From Polynucleobacter sp. AM-25C3 (GTDB lineage: Bacteria > Pseudomonadota > Gammaproteobacteria > Burkholderiales > Burkholderiaceae): 64,000 bases of DNA. A model generated the notes under the pieces. The model made no database searches, was not told the origin of the DNA, and worked only from the letters and a program-made list of their open reading frames with translations. This document shows, one piece after another, positions 26,451 through 36,014 of the stretch (the stretch's first letter is position 1; every line of letters starts with the position of its first letter). Position numbers and translations under genes: made by a program. The stretch is from NCBI RefSeq assembly GCF_018882335.1, contig NZ_JACVOS010000002.1, positions 1 through 64,000 of the forward strand, read 5' to 3'.

Positions 26451-26478
26451 TTGGTTGATTTTAGGGGATTGCTATAGA
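26451..26478 (+). promoter_or_regulatory. Probable sigma70 promoter of the ilv operon
   Basis: TTGGTT (26451-26456) and TATAGA (26473-26478) are separated by 16 bp. The implied transcription start near 26484 coincides with the first base of a structured leader. Confidence 0.5.
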
Positions 26479-26483
26479 ATATA

Positions 26484-26598
26484 GGGCTTACTACCTAGAA
26501 TCTCATTCAAGAAGTGGTTTTTTCCGGTAGCAGCGCCGTTCGAACTCAGGCCATAAGCAGGAGACAGAACAGACCAAACAATTTTTTGCCAAAAATTG
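26484..26598 (+). ncRNA. Structured leader RNA upstream of ilvB (candidate cis-regulatory element)
   Basis: Nested pairings are visible: GCTTA (26486-26490) with TAAGC (26554-26558), directly stacked on CTACC (26491-26495) with GGTAG (26526-26530), enclosing a GAAT-CTC-ATTC mini-hairpin. A separate perfect 8-bp hairpin (26579-26586 with 26591-26598) ends three bases before the AAGGA ribosome site. No Ile/Val/Leu-rich leader peptide was found, so ribosome-stalling attenuation is unlikely. A betaproteobacterial RNA motif associated with ilv genes has been reported (named ilvH); whether this is a member needs a covariance-model search. Confidence 0.45.
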
Positions 26599-26614
26599 CA
26601 AAGGACGAAAGAAA

Positions 26615-28402
26615 ATGAATACAAGCAGCGCCGAATTTTTAGCTTCTAAAGCTAATCAAGACACATCAAATCCAAATTCCGTAGAAGCTCCACCAGAAAT
26701 CATTGGTGCGGAAATGCTCGTGCGAGCTTTGCACAAAGAGGGTGTTGAATACGTTTGGGGTTACCCAGGGGGTTCTGTTCTCTTTATCTATGATGAAATT
26801 TTTAAGCAGGACAAGTTTGAACATATTCTTGTTCGCCATGAGCAAGCAGCAGTTCATGCGGCCGATGGCTATGCACGCGCAACCGGTAAGGTTGGTGTTG
26901 CGCTAGTTACTTCAGGCCCTGGTGTAACCAATGCGGTTACCGGAATTGCTACCGCCTATACCGATTCGATCCCGATGGTGATCATTAGCGGTAACGTGCC
27001 AACGTATGCGATTGGTGAAGATGCTTTCCAAGAAGCGGATACCGTTGGTATTACTCGCCCAGTGGTAAAGCACAACTTCTTAGTTAAAGACGTAAGAGAC
27101 CTTCCTTTAGTGATTAAGAAGGCTTTCCATATTGCGCAAACAGGTCGTCCAGGCCCAGTGTTGATTGATATCCCTAAGGATGTATCAGCAGCTAAGGCGC
27201 CGTTTGTATATCCAGAAACGCTAGAGATGCGTTCCTATAACCCCGTAGTGAAGGGTCATAGTGGACAAATTCGTAAAGCGGTTTCTTTATTGCAAGAAGC
27301 AGAGCGCCCATACATCTACACCGGTGGTGGTGTGATTTTGGCTGATGCCGCTCCAGAATTAAAAGAGTTTGCTGATTTATTGGGTTACCCGGTAACCAAT
27401 ACCTTAATGGGTCTTGGCGGCTTCCCTGGCACTAGCCCTCAGTTCTTGGGCATGTTAGGTATGCATGGTACATATGAAGCCAATATGGCGATGCAACACA
27501 GCGATGTGTTGATTGCCATCGGTGCGCGTTTTGATGACCGCGTGATTGGCAACACTGCACACTTTGCAAGTCACCCACGTAAGATTATTCATATTGATAT
27601 CGACCCATCCGTGATTTCTAAGCGGGTGAAGGTAGATGTTCCCATCGTTGGCAATCTCAAGGAAGTATTGCAAGAGATGACTGCACAGCTCAAAGCTGGC
27701 GGCCCACGTAAGAATGACGCTAAGTTAGCGGCATGGTGGGAGCAGATTAACGAGTGGCGTAAAAAAGATTGCTTGAAGTACGACGAGGCATCCCAAATTG
27801 TCAAACCACAGTATGTAGTTCAAAAGTTGTGGGAGCTGACTGGTGGTGATGCATTTATTACATCTGACGTTGGTCAACATCAGATGTGGGCAGCTCAGTT
27901 CTATAAGTTTGATAAACCACGTCGCTGGATTAACTCCGGCGGTCTTGGCACTATGGGCGTTGGCTTGCCATACGCCATGGGTATCAAGAAAGCTTTCCCG
28001 GACCAAGATGTATTTGCTATTACTGGCGAAGGCTCGATTCAGATGTGTATTCAGGAGCTATCCACTTGTAAGCAATACAACACGCCTGTGAAGATCGTGT
28101 CTCTGAACAACCGTTACCTTGGTATGGTTCGTCAGTGGCAAGAGCTGACTTATAACAAGCGTTATTCCAGTTCTTATATGGACTCTTTGCCGGACTTTGT
28201 GAAGTTGGCAGAGGCCTTTGGCCACGTTGGTATGCGTATTGAGAAGAAATCGGATGTTGAAGGCGCCCTCAAAGAAGCGATTCGTTTGAAAGATCGCACT
28301 GTGTTTATGGATTTCCAGACAGACCCAGAAGAAAACGTTTGGCCAATGGTTCAAGCAGGTAAGGGTATTACTGAAATGCTTTTGGGTAGCGAGGATCTCT
28401 AA
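26615..28402 (+). CDS. ilvB: Acetolactate synthase, large (catalytic) subunit
   Basis: The 595-residue ThDP enzyme has GAEMLVRALHKEGVEYVWGYPGGSVL at the N-terminus and RHEQAAVHAADGYARATG with the catalytic Glu. The C-terminal Mg-ThDP motif is GEGSIQM with LNNRYLGMVRQW. It condenses two pyruvates to acetolactate, or pyruvate with 2-oxobutyrate, the first shared step of valine, leucine and isoleucine synthesis. A ~35-residue N-terminal extension precedes the core. Its stop overlaps the ilvN start by one base (TAATG). Symbol may equally be written ilvI. Confidence 0.95.
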   Translation: MNTSSAEFLASKANQDTSNPNSVEAPPEIIGAEMLVRALHKEGVEYVWGYPGGSVLFIYDEIFKQDKFEHILVRHEQAAVHAADGYARATGKVGVALVTSGPGVTNAVTGIATAYTDSIPMVIISGNVPTYAIGEDAFQEADTVGITRPVVKHNFLVKDVRDLPLVIKKAFHIAQTGRPGPVLIDIPKDVSAAKAPFVYPETLEMRSYNPVVKGHSGQIRKAVSLLQEAERPYIYTGGGVILADAAPELKEFADLLGYPVTNTLMGLGGFPGTSPQFLGMLGMHGTYEANMAMQHSDVLIAIGARFDDRVIGNTAHFASHPRKIIHIDIDPSVISKRVKVDVPIVGNLKEVLQEMTAQLKAGGPRKNDAKLAAWWEQINEWRKKDCLKYDEASQIVKPQYVVQKLWELTGGDAFITSDVGQHQMWAAQFYKFDKPRRWINSGGLGTMGVGLPYAMGIKKAFPDQDVFAITGEGSIQMCIQELSTCKQYNTPVKIVSLNNRYLGMVRQWQELTYNKRYSSSYMDSLPDFVKLAEAFGHVGMRIEKKSDVEGALKEAIRLKDRTVFMDFQTDPEENVWPMVQAGKGITEMLLGSEDL

Positions 28403-28893
28403 TGCGACATATTATTTCTGTACTCATTGAGAACGAACCAGGTGCATTGTCCCGCGTTGTAGGTTTGTTCTCTGCACGTGGCTACAACATTGAAACCTTG
28501 AGCGTTGCGCCTACTGAGGATCCATCGCTTTCCCGTATGACGATTGTCACGATTGGCTCTGAGGATGTGATTGAACAAATTACTAAACACTTAAATCGTT
28601 TGGTTGAAGTGGTGAAAGTATTTGATCTCACTGAAGGCCCTCATATTGAGCGCGAGCTCATGATGATTAAAGTGCGCGCAGTAGGTAAAGAACGCGAAGA
28701 GCTGAAACGAACAACGGATATCTTCCGTGGTCGCATCATCGATGTGACTGATAAGAGTTACACCATTGAATTAACTGGTGATGGTGCCAAATTAGATGCC
28801 TTTATTGATTCGATTGATCGTGCATCGATTCTGGAAACTGTCCGCTCGGGTGGTTCTGGTATTGGGCGCGGCGAACGCATCCTCAAGGTTTAA
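28402..28893 (+). CDS. ilvN: Acetolactate synthase, small regulatory subunit
   Basis: The 163-residue protein begins MRHIISVLIENEPGALSRVVGLFSARG, an ACT domain that binds valine for feedback inhibition, and has a C-terminal ~80-residue domain. Length and sequence are of the IlvH type. It activates and regulates the catalytic subunit encoded immediately upstream, with which it overlaps by one base. Symbol may equally be ilvH. Confidence 0.94.
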   Translation: MRHIISVLIENEPGALSRVVGLFSARGYNIETLSVAPTEDPSLSRMTIVTIGSEDVIEQITKHLNRLVEVVKVFDLTEGPHIERELMMIKVRAVGKEREELKRTTDIFRGRIIDVTDKSYTIELTGDGAKLDAFIDSIDRASILETVRSGGSGIGRGERILKV

Positions 28894-28902
28894 TTTTTTT
28901 AA

Positions 28903-29961
<1,059 letters not shown>

Positions 29962-30015
29962 GCAAAAAAGTACATTAGAAACGAATAGTAGTAACTAAAA
30001 AGGCTCAGAACAAAG

Positions 30016-30663
30016 ATGATGTATCCACACCCCATTATTGCGAAAGAAGGCTGGCCGTATTTGGCATTAGTGGGGGCTGTAACTTTGCTAGTCCACTATC
30101 TCGGTGGCATTGTATGGTCATGGCCACTGTGGATTATCTTTATCTTTGTTTTGCAGTTTTTCCGTGATCCACAGCGTATTGCTGCGTTAGGTCGTGATCT
30201 GGTTTTATCCCCAGCTGATGGTCGTATCGTTGTGGTTGAAGTAGCGAATGACCCTTACGCAGGTCGTGAAGCTTTGAAGATTAGTGTTTTTATGAATGTA
30301 TTTAACGTTCACTCCAACCGAAGTGCGGTCAACGGTACGGTAAAAGAAATTCAGTATTTCCCTGGCAAGTTTGTAAACGCCGATTTAGATAAAGCTTCTA
30401 CTGAGAATGAGCGTAACGCCGTTGTCATAGATGCTAATGGCCAAATCGTGACCCTGGTTCAAGTGGCGGGCTTAATTGCACGTCGCATTCTTTGCTATAT
30501 CCATGTGGGTGATAGGCTTAAAGCAGGCGAGCGTTATGGCTTTATTCGCTTTGGCTCCCGTGTGGATGTATATTTGCCATTAACAGCAGAGCCTTTGGTC
30601 AGTGTTGGTGATAAAGTTTTTGCTACGAACACCGCATTAGCACGCATACCCGGCTTAGATTAA
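30016..30663 (+). CDS. psd: Phosphatidylserine decarboxylase proenzyme (short form)
   Basis: The 215-residue protein is of the short PSD class. Helices near the N-terminus anchor it to the membrane. The self-cleavage site is the Gly-Ser in [13 protein letters not shown], which yields the pyruvoyl cofactor. It makes phosphatidylethanolamine from phosphatidylserine. It starts with ATGATG; either codon may be used. It is directly upstream of pssA, the preceding enzyme of the same pathway. Confidence 0.94.
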   Translation: MMYPHPIIAKEGWPYLALVGAVTLLVHYLGGIVWSWPLWIIFIFVLQFFRDPQRIAALGRDLVLSPADGRIVVVEVANDPYAGREALKISVFMNVFNVHSNRSAVNGTVKEIQYFPGKFVNADLDKASTENERNAVVIDANGQIVTLVQVAGLIARRILCYIHVGDRLKAGERYGFIRFGSRVDVYLPLTAEPLVSVGDKVFATNTALARIPGLD

Positions 30664-30690
30664 TTAAGTCGCTTTAACAGGGAATATTCT

Positions 30691-31554
30691 TTGAGCACAT
30701 TTCGTCGTCGTGGCCGTATAGACCGTAGTCGCCTCGCCCCAAAACGCATTGAGCGTTCGCAGGCTGAGTGGTCCGAAGATCTTGGTGATGAAATTGATTT
30801 CGAAGTGGAAGAGCTGCATGCGGATAAGCCGCGTCAACGCAGTAAAGGTATTTACCTGCTCCCCAATGCATTTACTACAGCCGCTTTGTTCTGTGGTTTC
30901 TTTGCCATCGTCAATGCCATGAACCACCAGTTTGAGATGGCTGCTATTGCCATCTTTGCGTCCTTGGTTTTAGATGGTATGGATGGTCGCGTTGCCCGTA
31001 TGACCAATACCCAAAGCGCCTTTGGTGAGCAGTATGACTCTCTTGCGGATATGGTGTCATTTGGTGTGGCTCCAGCATTGGTTGCTTATGAGTGGGCTCT
31101 AAAAGATTTAGGTAAGTGGGGTTGGTTGGCTGCCTTTACTTATTGCGCGGGCGCTGCTTTGCGTCTAGCGCGTTTTAATGTGAACACGGGCGTTGTCGAT
31201 AAGAAGTTTTTCCAAGGCTTGCCAAGCCCAGCTGCGGGCTCTTTGATGGCGGGTTTCATTTGGCTGGCTGATGACAATAAGATCCCAGTACGTGATAGCG
31301 CGATTCCTTGGATCACTTTCTTCCTGGCTGTTTATGCTGGCTTGACCATGGTTTCGAATGCCCGTTTCTATAGTGGCAAGGCCTTAGATGTGCGCTACCG
31401 CGTCCCCTTTGGTGTAATGGTCTTAATGATTCTGACCTTTGTTTTGATCTCCTCTAACCCGCCTTTAACCCTATTCGGTCTCTTTGTGGTGTATTCCATT
31501 TCAGGTTATGTCATTTGGGCGTGGGAGCATCTCAGTGGCCGACGTTTTAGCTAA
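30691..31554 (+). CDS. pssA: CDP-diacylglycerol-serine O-phosphatidyltransferase
   Basis: The 287-residue protein starts at TTG, with AGGGA 8 bases upstream. The N-terminal ~50 residues are basic and hydrophilic. The CDP-alcohol phosphotransferase motif (DGRVAR at start, then FGEQYDSLADMVSFG) is complete with its four aspartates, and several membrane helices follow. It makes phosphatidylserine from CDP-diacylglycerol and serine. It is coupled to psd and lies between ilvC and the leuA attenuator. Confidence 0.94.
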   Translation: MSTFRRRGRIDRSRLAPKRIERSQAEWSEDLGDEIDFEVEELHADKPRQRSKGIYLLPNAFTTAALFCGFFAIVNAMNHQFEMAAIAIFASLVLDGMDGRVARMTNTQSAFGEQYDSLADMVSFGVAPALVAYEWALKDLGKWGWLAAFTYCAGAALRLARFNVNTGVVDKKFFQGLPSPAAGSLMAGFIWLADDNKIPVRDSAIPWITFFLAVYAGLTMVSNARFYSGKALDVRYRVPFGVMVLMILTFVLISSNPPLTLFGLFVVYSISGYVIWAWEHLSGRRFS

Positions 31555-31582
31555 TTTGGAATATTTAGGTTATATTTAATCC

Positions 31583-31672
31583 ATGTTGATGAATTTCTCA
31601 CCCTTATCCAGCTTGCCTAGCGGGAAACTGCTTCTAGCACTAAGCCTACAGCTTGGGGCAGGTAAGGCCTGA
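31583..31672 (+). CDS. leuL: Leucine leader peptide of the leuA attenuator
   Basis: A 29-codon open frame (ATG TTG ATG AAT ... TGA) contains nine leucines. Six of these lie in codons 16-24, using CTG, CTT, CTA, CTA, CTA, CTT; CUA is usually a rare codon. Start could also be the ATG at codon 3. It is not similar to a known protein; its role would be ribosome stalling when charged leucyl-tRNA is scarce. It lies upstream of a terminator and leuA. Confidence 0.8.
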   Translation: MLMNFSPLSSLPSGKLLLALSLQLGAGKA

Positions 31673-31742
31673 GTTAATGAGATTAAAGTAATTCATTAGC
31701 CGCCACATACCAGCCCCAGCTAATTGCTGGGGTTTTTGTTTT
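31650..31742 (+). promoter_or_regulatory. leuA transcription attenuator (antiterminator and terminator)
   Basis: Terminator: stem CCCCAGC (31714-31720) with GCTGGGG (31726-31732), loop TAATT, then TTTTTGTTTTT. Competing antiterminator: 31650-31662 pairs with 31710-31721 in 11 base pairs, with one A-A mismatch and one bulged T, consuming the terminator's 5' arm. A ribosome stalled at the first Leu codons (31628-31636) leaves 31650 onward free, so the antiterminator forms. One reaching the stop codon (31670) covers it, so the terminator forms. Both structures are read directly; the logic is inferred. Confidence 0.8.
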
Positions 31743-31780
31743 TAAGATTAAGAAATTCGATATTGAACCGGAGAGTAGTG

Positions 31781-33328
31781 ATGAGCGACAAAGTAATCAT
31801 TTTTGATACCACCTTACGTGATGGCGAACAATCGCCTGGTGCCTCAATGACTAAAGACGAAAAGGTTCGGATTGCCCGCCAATTAGAGCGCCTTAAGGTG
31901 GATGTGATCGAGGCCGGATTTGCTGCCAGCTCCGAAGGGGATTTCCAGGCAATCTCTGCTGTTGCTGCTGCCGTGAAGGATTCGATTGTTTGCTCACTTG
32001 CTCGCGCTAATGATAAAGATATTACCCGCGCTGCTGATGCTTTGAAGGCCGCCAATGCAAAACGCATTCATGCTTTCTTGGCTACTAGTCCATTGCATAT
32101 GGCAGTGAAGTTGCGCATGTCACCTGAAGAGGTATTGGAGCAAGCCAAGCGCTCCATTCGTTTTGCTAGAAACTTGGCTGAGGATGTCGAGTTCTCAGCT
32201 GAAGATGGCTATCGCTCAGAAATGGATTTCTTATGCAGAGTGGTAGAAGGCGTCATTAATGAAGGCGCCACCACTATTAATATCCCAGATACTGTAGGCT
32301 ATGCCACGCCAGAGTTGTATGGAGATTTCATTAAAACTTTGCGTACTCGTGTACCTAACTCCGATAAAGCGGTATGGTCTGTGCATTGTCACAATGACTT
32401 GGGGATGGCGGTGGCCAATTCCTTGGCAGGTGTCAAGATTGGTGGAGCGCGTCAAATCGAATGCACGATCAATGGTTTGGGTGAGCGCGCTGGGAATACT
32501 GCCTTAGAAGAAATTGTCATGGCTTTACGTACTCGCAAAGATTACTTCGATATGGTGTGTGGTATTGATGCAAGCCAAATTGTTCCAGCCTCGAAGTTGG
32601 TTTCTCAGATCACGGGTTTTGTAGTTCAACCCAATAAAGCAGTGGTTGGCGCCAATGCTTTTGCTCACACCTCAGGTATTCATCAGGATGGCATCTTGAA
32701 GAACCGTGACACCTATGAAATCATGCGTGCAGAAGATGTAGGTTGGGCGACTAACAAGATTGTCTTGGGTAAATTATCAGGACGCAATGCCTTCAAGCAA
32801 CGTTTGCAAGAGTTGGGTATTGCGATTGAAGCAGAGGCAGATTTGAATGAAGCCTTTGTGCGCTTTAAATCTTTGGCTGATCAAAAATCAGAAATCTTTG
32901 ATGAAGATATTATTGCCATCATGTCCGATTCTGCTGCGGCTGAGGCAGGCGAGTTTTATAAATTCATTTCTTTGAGTCAGCATTCTGAAACAGGTGAGCG
33001 ACCAAAATCTAAAGTCACCTTCCGAGTTGGCGATAAAGAGGCTAGCTCTGAGGCTGAAGGCAATGGCCCGGTTGACGCTAGCTTGAATGCGATTGAAGAG
33101 ATTGTGAAGAGTGGGGCAGAGCAGTTGCTCTATTCAGTAAACGCCATTACTTCTGGTACGCAGTCTCAAGGTGAGGTTACCGTGCGACTTGCTAAGGGTG
33201 GGCGCATCGTCAATGGCGTTGGAACTGATCCAGACATCATTGCTGCATCAGCGAAAGCCTACTTATCTGCACTCAATAAATTGCATGATCCTAGCCAAGC
33301 TAAGCTCAATGCGCAGATGACGCCTTAA
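31781..33328 (+). CDS. leuA: 2-Isopropylmalate synthase
   Basis: The start at [21 protein letters not shown], preceded by GGAGAG, gives 515 residues; the longer frame from 31724 would overlap the attenuator and is rejected. The HMGL-like TIM barrel shows the metal-binding [13 protein letters not shown] and NGLGERAGN motifs. The C-terminal LeuA regulatory domain binds leucine (feedback). It condenses acetyl-CoA with 2-oxoisovalerate, the first committed step to leucine. Transcription is probably controlled by the leucine attenuator upstream. Confidence 0.96.
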   Translation: MSDKVIIFDTTLRDGEQSPGASMTKDEKVRIARQLERLKVDVIEAGFAASSEGDFQAISAVAAAVKDSIVCSLARANDKDITRAADALKAANAKRIHAFLATSPLHMAVKLRMSPEEVLEQAKRSIRFARNLAEDVEFSAEDGYRSEMDFLCRVVEGVINEGATTINIPDTVGYATPELYGDFIKTLRTRVPNSDKAVWSVHCHNDLGMAVANSLAGVKIGGARQIECTINGLGERAGNTALEEIVMALRTRKDYFDMVCGIDASQIVPASKLVSQITGFVVQPNKAVVGANAFAHTSGIHQDGILKNRDTYEIMRAEDVGWATNKIVLGKLSGRNAFKQRLQELGIAIEAEADLNEAFVRFKSLADQKSEIFDEDIIAIMSDSAAAEAGEFYKFISLSQHSETGERPKSKVTFRVGDKEASSEAEGNGPVDASLNAIEEIVKSGAEQLLYSVNAITSGTQSQGEVTVRLAKGGRIVNGVGTDPDIIAASAKAYLSALNKLHDPSQAKLNAQMTP

Positions 33329-33361
33329 GAATTTCTCGGCGAGATCTGCATCACCATCCCT

Positions 33362-33955
33362 TTATTTATTGAGGTCTGTGTTTTTGTAGTACTTGGTGCC
33401 CTTGCCGGTGATTTCCGCGGCAAGGCCTGAGTCTGTCAGTTGATACATCAAAACGCCAGGCGCCACTAAGGTGGCGTCTTGATAGGCAGTTCCATTAGTT
33501 TCGTATTTGGCAGCAGCAGTAACTTGACCGCCAAAAGTCCAGCCAGAGTTTACAAAGTCATTCAGGGCGGATTGTGTTTGAAATACAAAAATATTTTGGA
33601 ATGATTTAATTCCAATCCCAAGTCCAGCTTGTACTTCAGCCATATTCATATAAATGGGTTTAGCCCTATCTTTTTGAATTACGACGCCACTGCCAGTGCC
33701 ACCGCCAGCAATCAAAATCTTCATGCCAAAATTACTAAAGGTTGCATAGCCAGTTGATTTTTCAATGACTTCTTTTGCTTTGGGTTGGGCTTGATAGAGC
33801 GCCTTCAGAGTGTCATCACTCTTCTTTAGAATATCTTGACGTTGCTGAACAATCGTTTTTTCAGCGCCAAATGGATTTGAAAATTGCGCGAAGCTCAAGG
33901 CAGGAGATAAGGCTAATAGACTATAGGCTAGTACGTGAATGAGTTTGGCTTGCAT
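33362..33955 (-). CDS. YSC84/SYLF-domain exported lipid-binding-type protein
   Basis: The 197-residue protein, started at ATG with AGGA nearby (a TTG one codon upstream is ignored), has a signal peptide ending near SPALSFAQ. The rest matches the SYLF/Ysc84 domain: GYATFSNFGMKILIAGGGTGSG and GLGIGIKSFQNIFVF. SYLF proteins bind phosphoinositides in eukaryotes; the bacterial role is unclear but export suggests an envelope function. It is convergent with leuA and divergent from the patatin gene. Confidence 0.8.
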   Translation of the reverse strand: MQAKLIHVLAYSLLALSPALSFAQFSNPFGAEKTIVQQRQDILKKSDDTLKALYQAQPKAKEVIEKSTGYATFSNFGMKILIAGGGTGSGVVIQKDRAKPIYMNMAEVQAGLGIGIKSFQNIFVFQTQSALNDFVNSGWTFGGQVTAAAKYETNGTAYQDATLVAPGVLMYQLTDSGLAAEITGKGTKYYKNTDLNK

Positions 33956-34040
33956 CAATTTTCCTTTGCTTTATTTCCGCAATGAATGAATTCCATCTTT
34001 ATACTCCAATCAAACTCTAATATCCCTTTGGCTAATTACC

Positions 34041-35246
34041 ATGCGCCCATTCATTCATTTGATCTTTATTTGCCTCATGCTCTCATTGGCGGGGTGCAGT
34101 AGCCTGCAACGCAAAGCAGCAGTGCCATCTCAGCAGATGGGGCAAGCCCAAATCGCTGGTTTATCAGGCGTGAGGTATATGGTTGCTAGTCAATCTAGCA
34201 TAGATCAAATGGCGGCGGATATCCAGGCTGGATTTAAGGTTAGAAGTGAAAAGACATTAAATACATCTGCAAATTACCTATCTCTATCTGGCGGTGGTGA
34301 CGATGGGGCTTATGGTGCGGGACTGCTCATTGGTTGGTCCGAGCGGGGCGATCGCCCGCAATTTAATTTGGTTACCGGTATTAGTACGGGCGCTTTGATT
34401 GCACCTTTTGCATTTATGGGGAAAGAGTACGATCCCGCTCTTCGCCACGTTTATACCCAGCTTGGCCCACAAGATATCTTTATAGAACGGGGTTTAATTT
34501 CCGGGATTCTAGGGGATGGGCTATCGGACACCACACCACTCTATCAATTGATTTCTCAATTTGTTGATGACGCTTTCTTGAAGAAGGTGGCCTATGAGTA
34601 CACCACTAAAAACCGCTGGCTGCTCATTGGCACCACCAATTTAGATGCCGGAGTTCCTGTGGTCTGGAATATGGGGAAGATTGCCAGCATTGGTACGCCT
34701 GAAGCCCTCGATCTTTTTAGAAAAATCATGCTGGCCTCTGCTTCTATTCCTGGGGCTTTTTCTCCGGTGATGTTTGATTTTGAGGTGGCTGGTCAAAGCT
34801 TCCAAGAGATGCACGTGGATGGCGGGGCGATCACCCAGGTGTTTTTATATCCCAGTGCATTGTCTCAACGTTCTCAAGACCTAAAGCTGAAGCTCCAAAA
34901 ACAGCGCAATGCCTACATTATTCGAAACGCACGCTTGGATCCAGAATGGCGTGAGACGGAGCGGGGCACGCTCAGCATTATTCAAAGAGCAATCTCTAGT
35001 TTGATTCAGACTCAGGGTGTTGGCGATCTGTACCGGATTTATCACACTACCCAGGTTGACGGCGTGAGCTTTAATCTGGCCTATATTGGATCAGACTTCA
35101 AATTCCCGCATCAAACCGAGTTTGATACGGCTTACATGCAGGCTCTTTTTGATTATGGCTATAAACAGGGTCTTAGCGGCAAAGAGTGGCAAAAGTACCC
35201 TCCGGGCTACAAACGTGGATTTGATGAGGAATTGCCTAAAAAATAG
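34041..35246 (+). CDS. Patatin-like phospholipase lipoprotein
   Basis: The 401-residue protein has a lipoprotein signal with lipobox LAGC (Cys19). The patatin domain shows the oxyanion-hole glycine segment GGGDDGAYGAG (residues 84-94), the nucleophile elbow GISTG (Ser115) and the DGG motif (Asp260), so the Ser-Asp dyad is complete. It probably hydrolyses acyl lipids in the envelope, but substrate and acting membrane leaflet are not readable. It is a single-gene unit ending in its own terminator. Confidence 0.85.
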   Translation: MRPFIHLIFICLMLSLAGCSSLQRKAAVPSQQMGQAQIAGLSGVRYMVASQSSIDQMAADIQAGFKVRSEKTLNTSANYLSLSGGGDDGAYGAGLLIGWSERGDRPQFNLVTGISTGALIAPFAFMGKEYDPALRHVYTQLGPQDIFIERGLISGILGDGLSDTTPLYQLISQFVDDAFLKKVAYEYTTKNRWLLIGTTNLDAGVPVVWNMGKIASIGTPEALDLFRKIMLASASIPGAFSPVMFDFEVAGQSFQEMHVDGGAITQVFLYPSALSQRSQDLKLKLQKQRNAYIIRNARLDPEWRETERGTLSIIQRAISSLIQTQGVGDLYRIYHTTQVDGVSFNLAYIGSDFKFPHQTEFDTAYMQALFDYGYKQGLSGKEWQKYPPGYKRGFDEELPKK

Positions 35247-35254
35247 GCATTTTT
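35233..35254 (+). terminator. Intrinsic terminator overlapping the patatin stop codon
   Basis: TGCCTA (35233-35238) pairs with TAGGCA (35244-35249) around an AAAAA loop, followed by TTTTT. The stop codon lies in the 3' arm. Confidence 0.65.
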
Positions 35255-35265
35255 ACTCACTTTCA

Positions 35266-35277
35266 TGATAATTATCA
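35266..35277. promoter_or_regulatory. Perfect 12-bp palindrome TGATAATTATCA
   Basis: It lies between the patatin terminator and rpsO. It resembles an AT-rich half-type Fur or other repressor site, but no full 19-bp Fur box is formed. Function unknown. Confidence 0.25.
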
Positions 35278-35365
35278 ATTAAATCAATAACTTATATTCA
35301 TTTTTCTGATTGAGGCCTGCTTAGGGTGCCTAGCCCTAGGGTGGGGCATTTAAGGGGGGATCTGC

Positions 35366-35371
35366 TACAAT
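35366..35371 (+). promoter_or_regulatory. Candidate -10 element of the rpsO promoter
   Basis: TACAAT lies about 100 bp upstream of rpsO after a G-rich stretch. No good -35 hexamer is at standard spacing, so this is a weak call. Confidence 0.3.
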
Positions 35372-35473
35372 TCGAGGGCTTTGATTTTTAAAGCTTTTTT
35401 GTTTTATTTGATTAATAAATGCACGACACGAATTGGGTGAAAGCTCAGGTGTTCGCAAGTAAGGAGTATGAAA

Positions 35474-35743
35474 ATGGCAGTTGCTGATATTAAAACGGCG
35501 GAAATCGTCAAAGAAAACGCGCGCAGCGCAAACGATACGGGCAGTCCTGAAGTTCAAGTTTCATTGTTAACAGCCCGCATCAATGAATTAACCCCCCATT
35601 TCAAAGCTAATGCTAAAGATCATCACAGCCGTCGTGGTTTGTTGAAGATGGTCTCACGCCGTCGCCGTCTCTTGGATTACCTCAAGGGCAAGGATTTGGG
35701 TCGCTACCGCGCATTGATCGAGAAATTAGGTCTCCGTAAGTAA
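35474..35743 (+). CDS. rpsO: 30S ribosomal protein S15
   Basis: The 89-residue product from [17 protein letters not shown] is of normal S15 length and ends in LRK. AAGGAG is seven bases before this ATG and only one before the upstream ATG (35468), deciding the start. The [17 protein letters not shown]-type region binds 16S rRNA. S15 is paired with pnp downstream, the universal rpsO-pnp arrangement, and S15 often autoregulates its own mRNA. Confidence 0.96.
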   Translation: MAVADIKTAEIVKENARSANDTGSPEVQVSLLTARINELTPHFKANAKDHHSRRGLLKMVSRRRRLLDYLKGKDLGRYRALIEKLGLRK

Positions 35744-35760
35744 TTCTTATTGGTATTGCA

Positions 35761-35821
35761 ATGCCATCTATCTTAGGGTTGTTTCGTAACAGAATCAGTC
35801 TTAAGCAGATGGCATGTTTTT
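35761..35821 (+). terminator. Probable intrinsic terminator after rpsO
   Basis: ATGCCATCT (35761-35769) pairs perfectly with AGATGGCAT (35807-35815), with extra pairing inside (TCTTA with TAAG-C-AGA region), followed by GTTTTTT. The long loop suggests partial termination, so rpsO and pnp may still be co-transcribed. Confidence 0.55.
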
Positions 35822-35824
35822 TGG

Positions 35825-35966
35825 GCGCTTCAAGATTATTTGTGTAGGGGATCGTGTCATTCCAATGAGTTTCTGAGTTTGCGAACTTAGTGTCTCCCTG
35901 GAATGGCATCCCTTGTAATCTTCAAACGCTCCAGTGTTGTCGTGACACTGCTTTATCCCACGACAA
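35825..35966 (+). promoter_or_regulatory. Long structured pnp leader (RNase III-type double hairpin)
   Basis: Positions 35825-35929 form one long imperfect hairpin. The outer arms are GCG..TT.AAGATTA against TAATCTT.AA..CGC. Mid pairings are GGGAT/ATCCC and CATTCCA/TGGAATG. The tip is GAG...CTGAGTT-TGCG-AACTTAG...CTC. A second hairpin is TTGTCGTG (35937-35944) with CACGACAA (35959-35966). E. coli pnp has an RNase III-cleaved double stem-loop in its leader used for PNPase autoregulation; this is a plausible counterpart by position and shape. Confidence 0.65.
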
Positions 35967-36014
35967 GCGTGAAATCCATGTGGCTTTTACGTGAACAATT
36001 TGGAGAAGATCAGA

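Noticed and set aside
26484-26614. Ile/Val/Leu leader peptide for ilvB
   Set aside because: All three forward frames were read; none gives a short peptide rich in branched-chain residues before the hairpins.
31724-31780. Upstream in-frame start of leuA
   Set aside because: It begins inside the attenuator terminator and lacks a ribosome site; GGAGAG precedes 31781.
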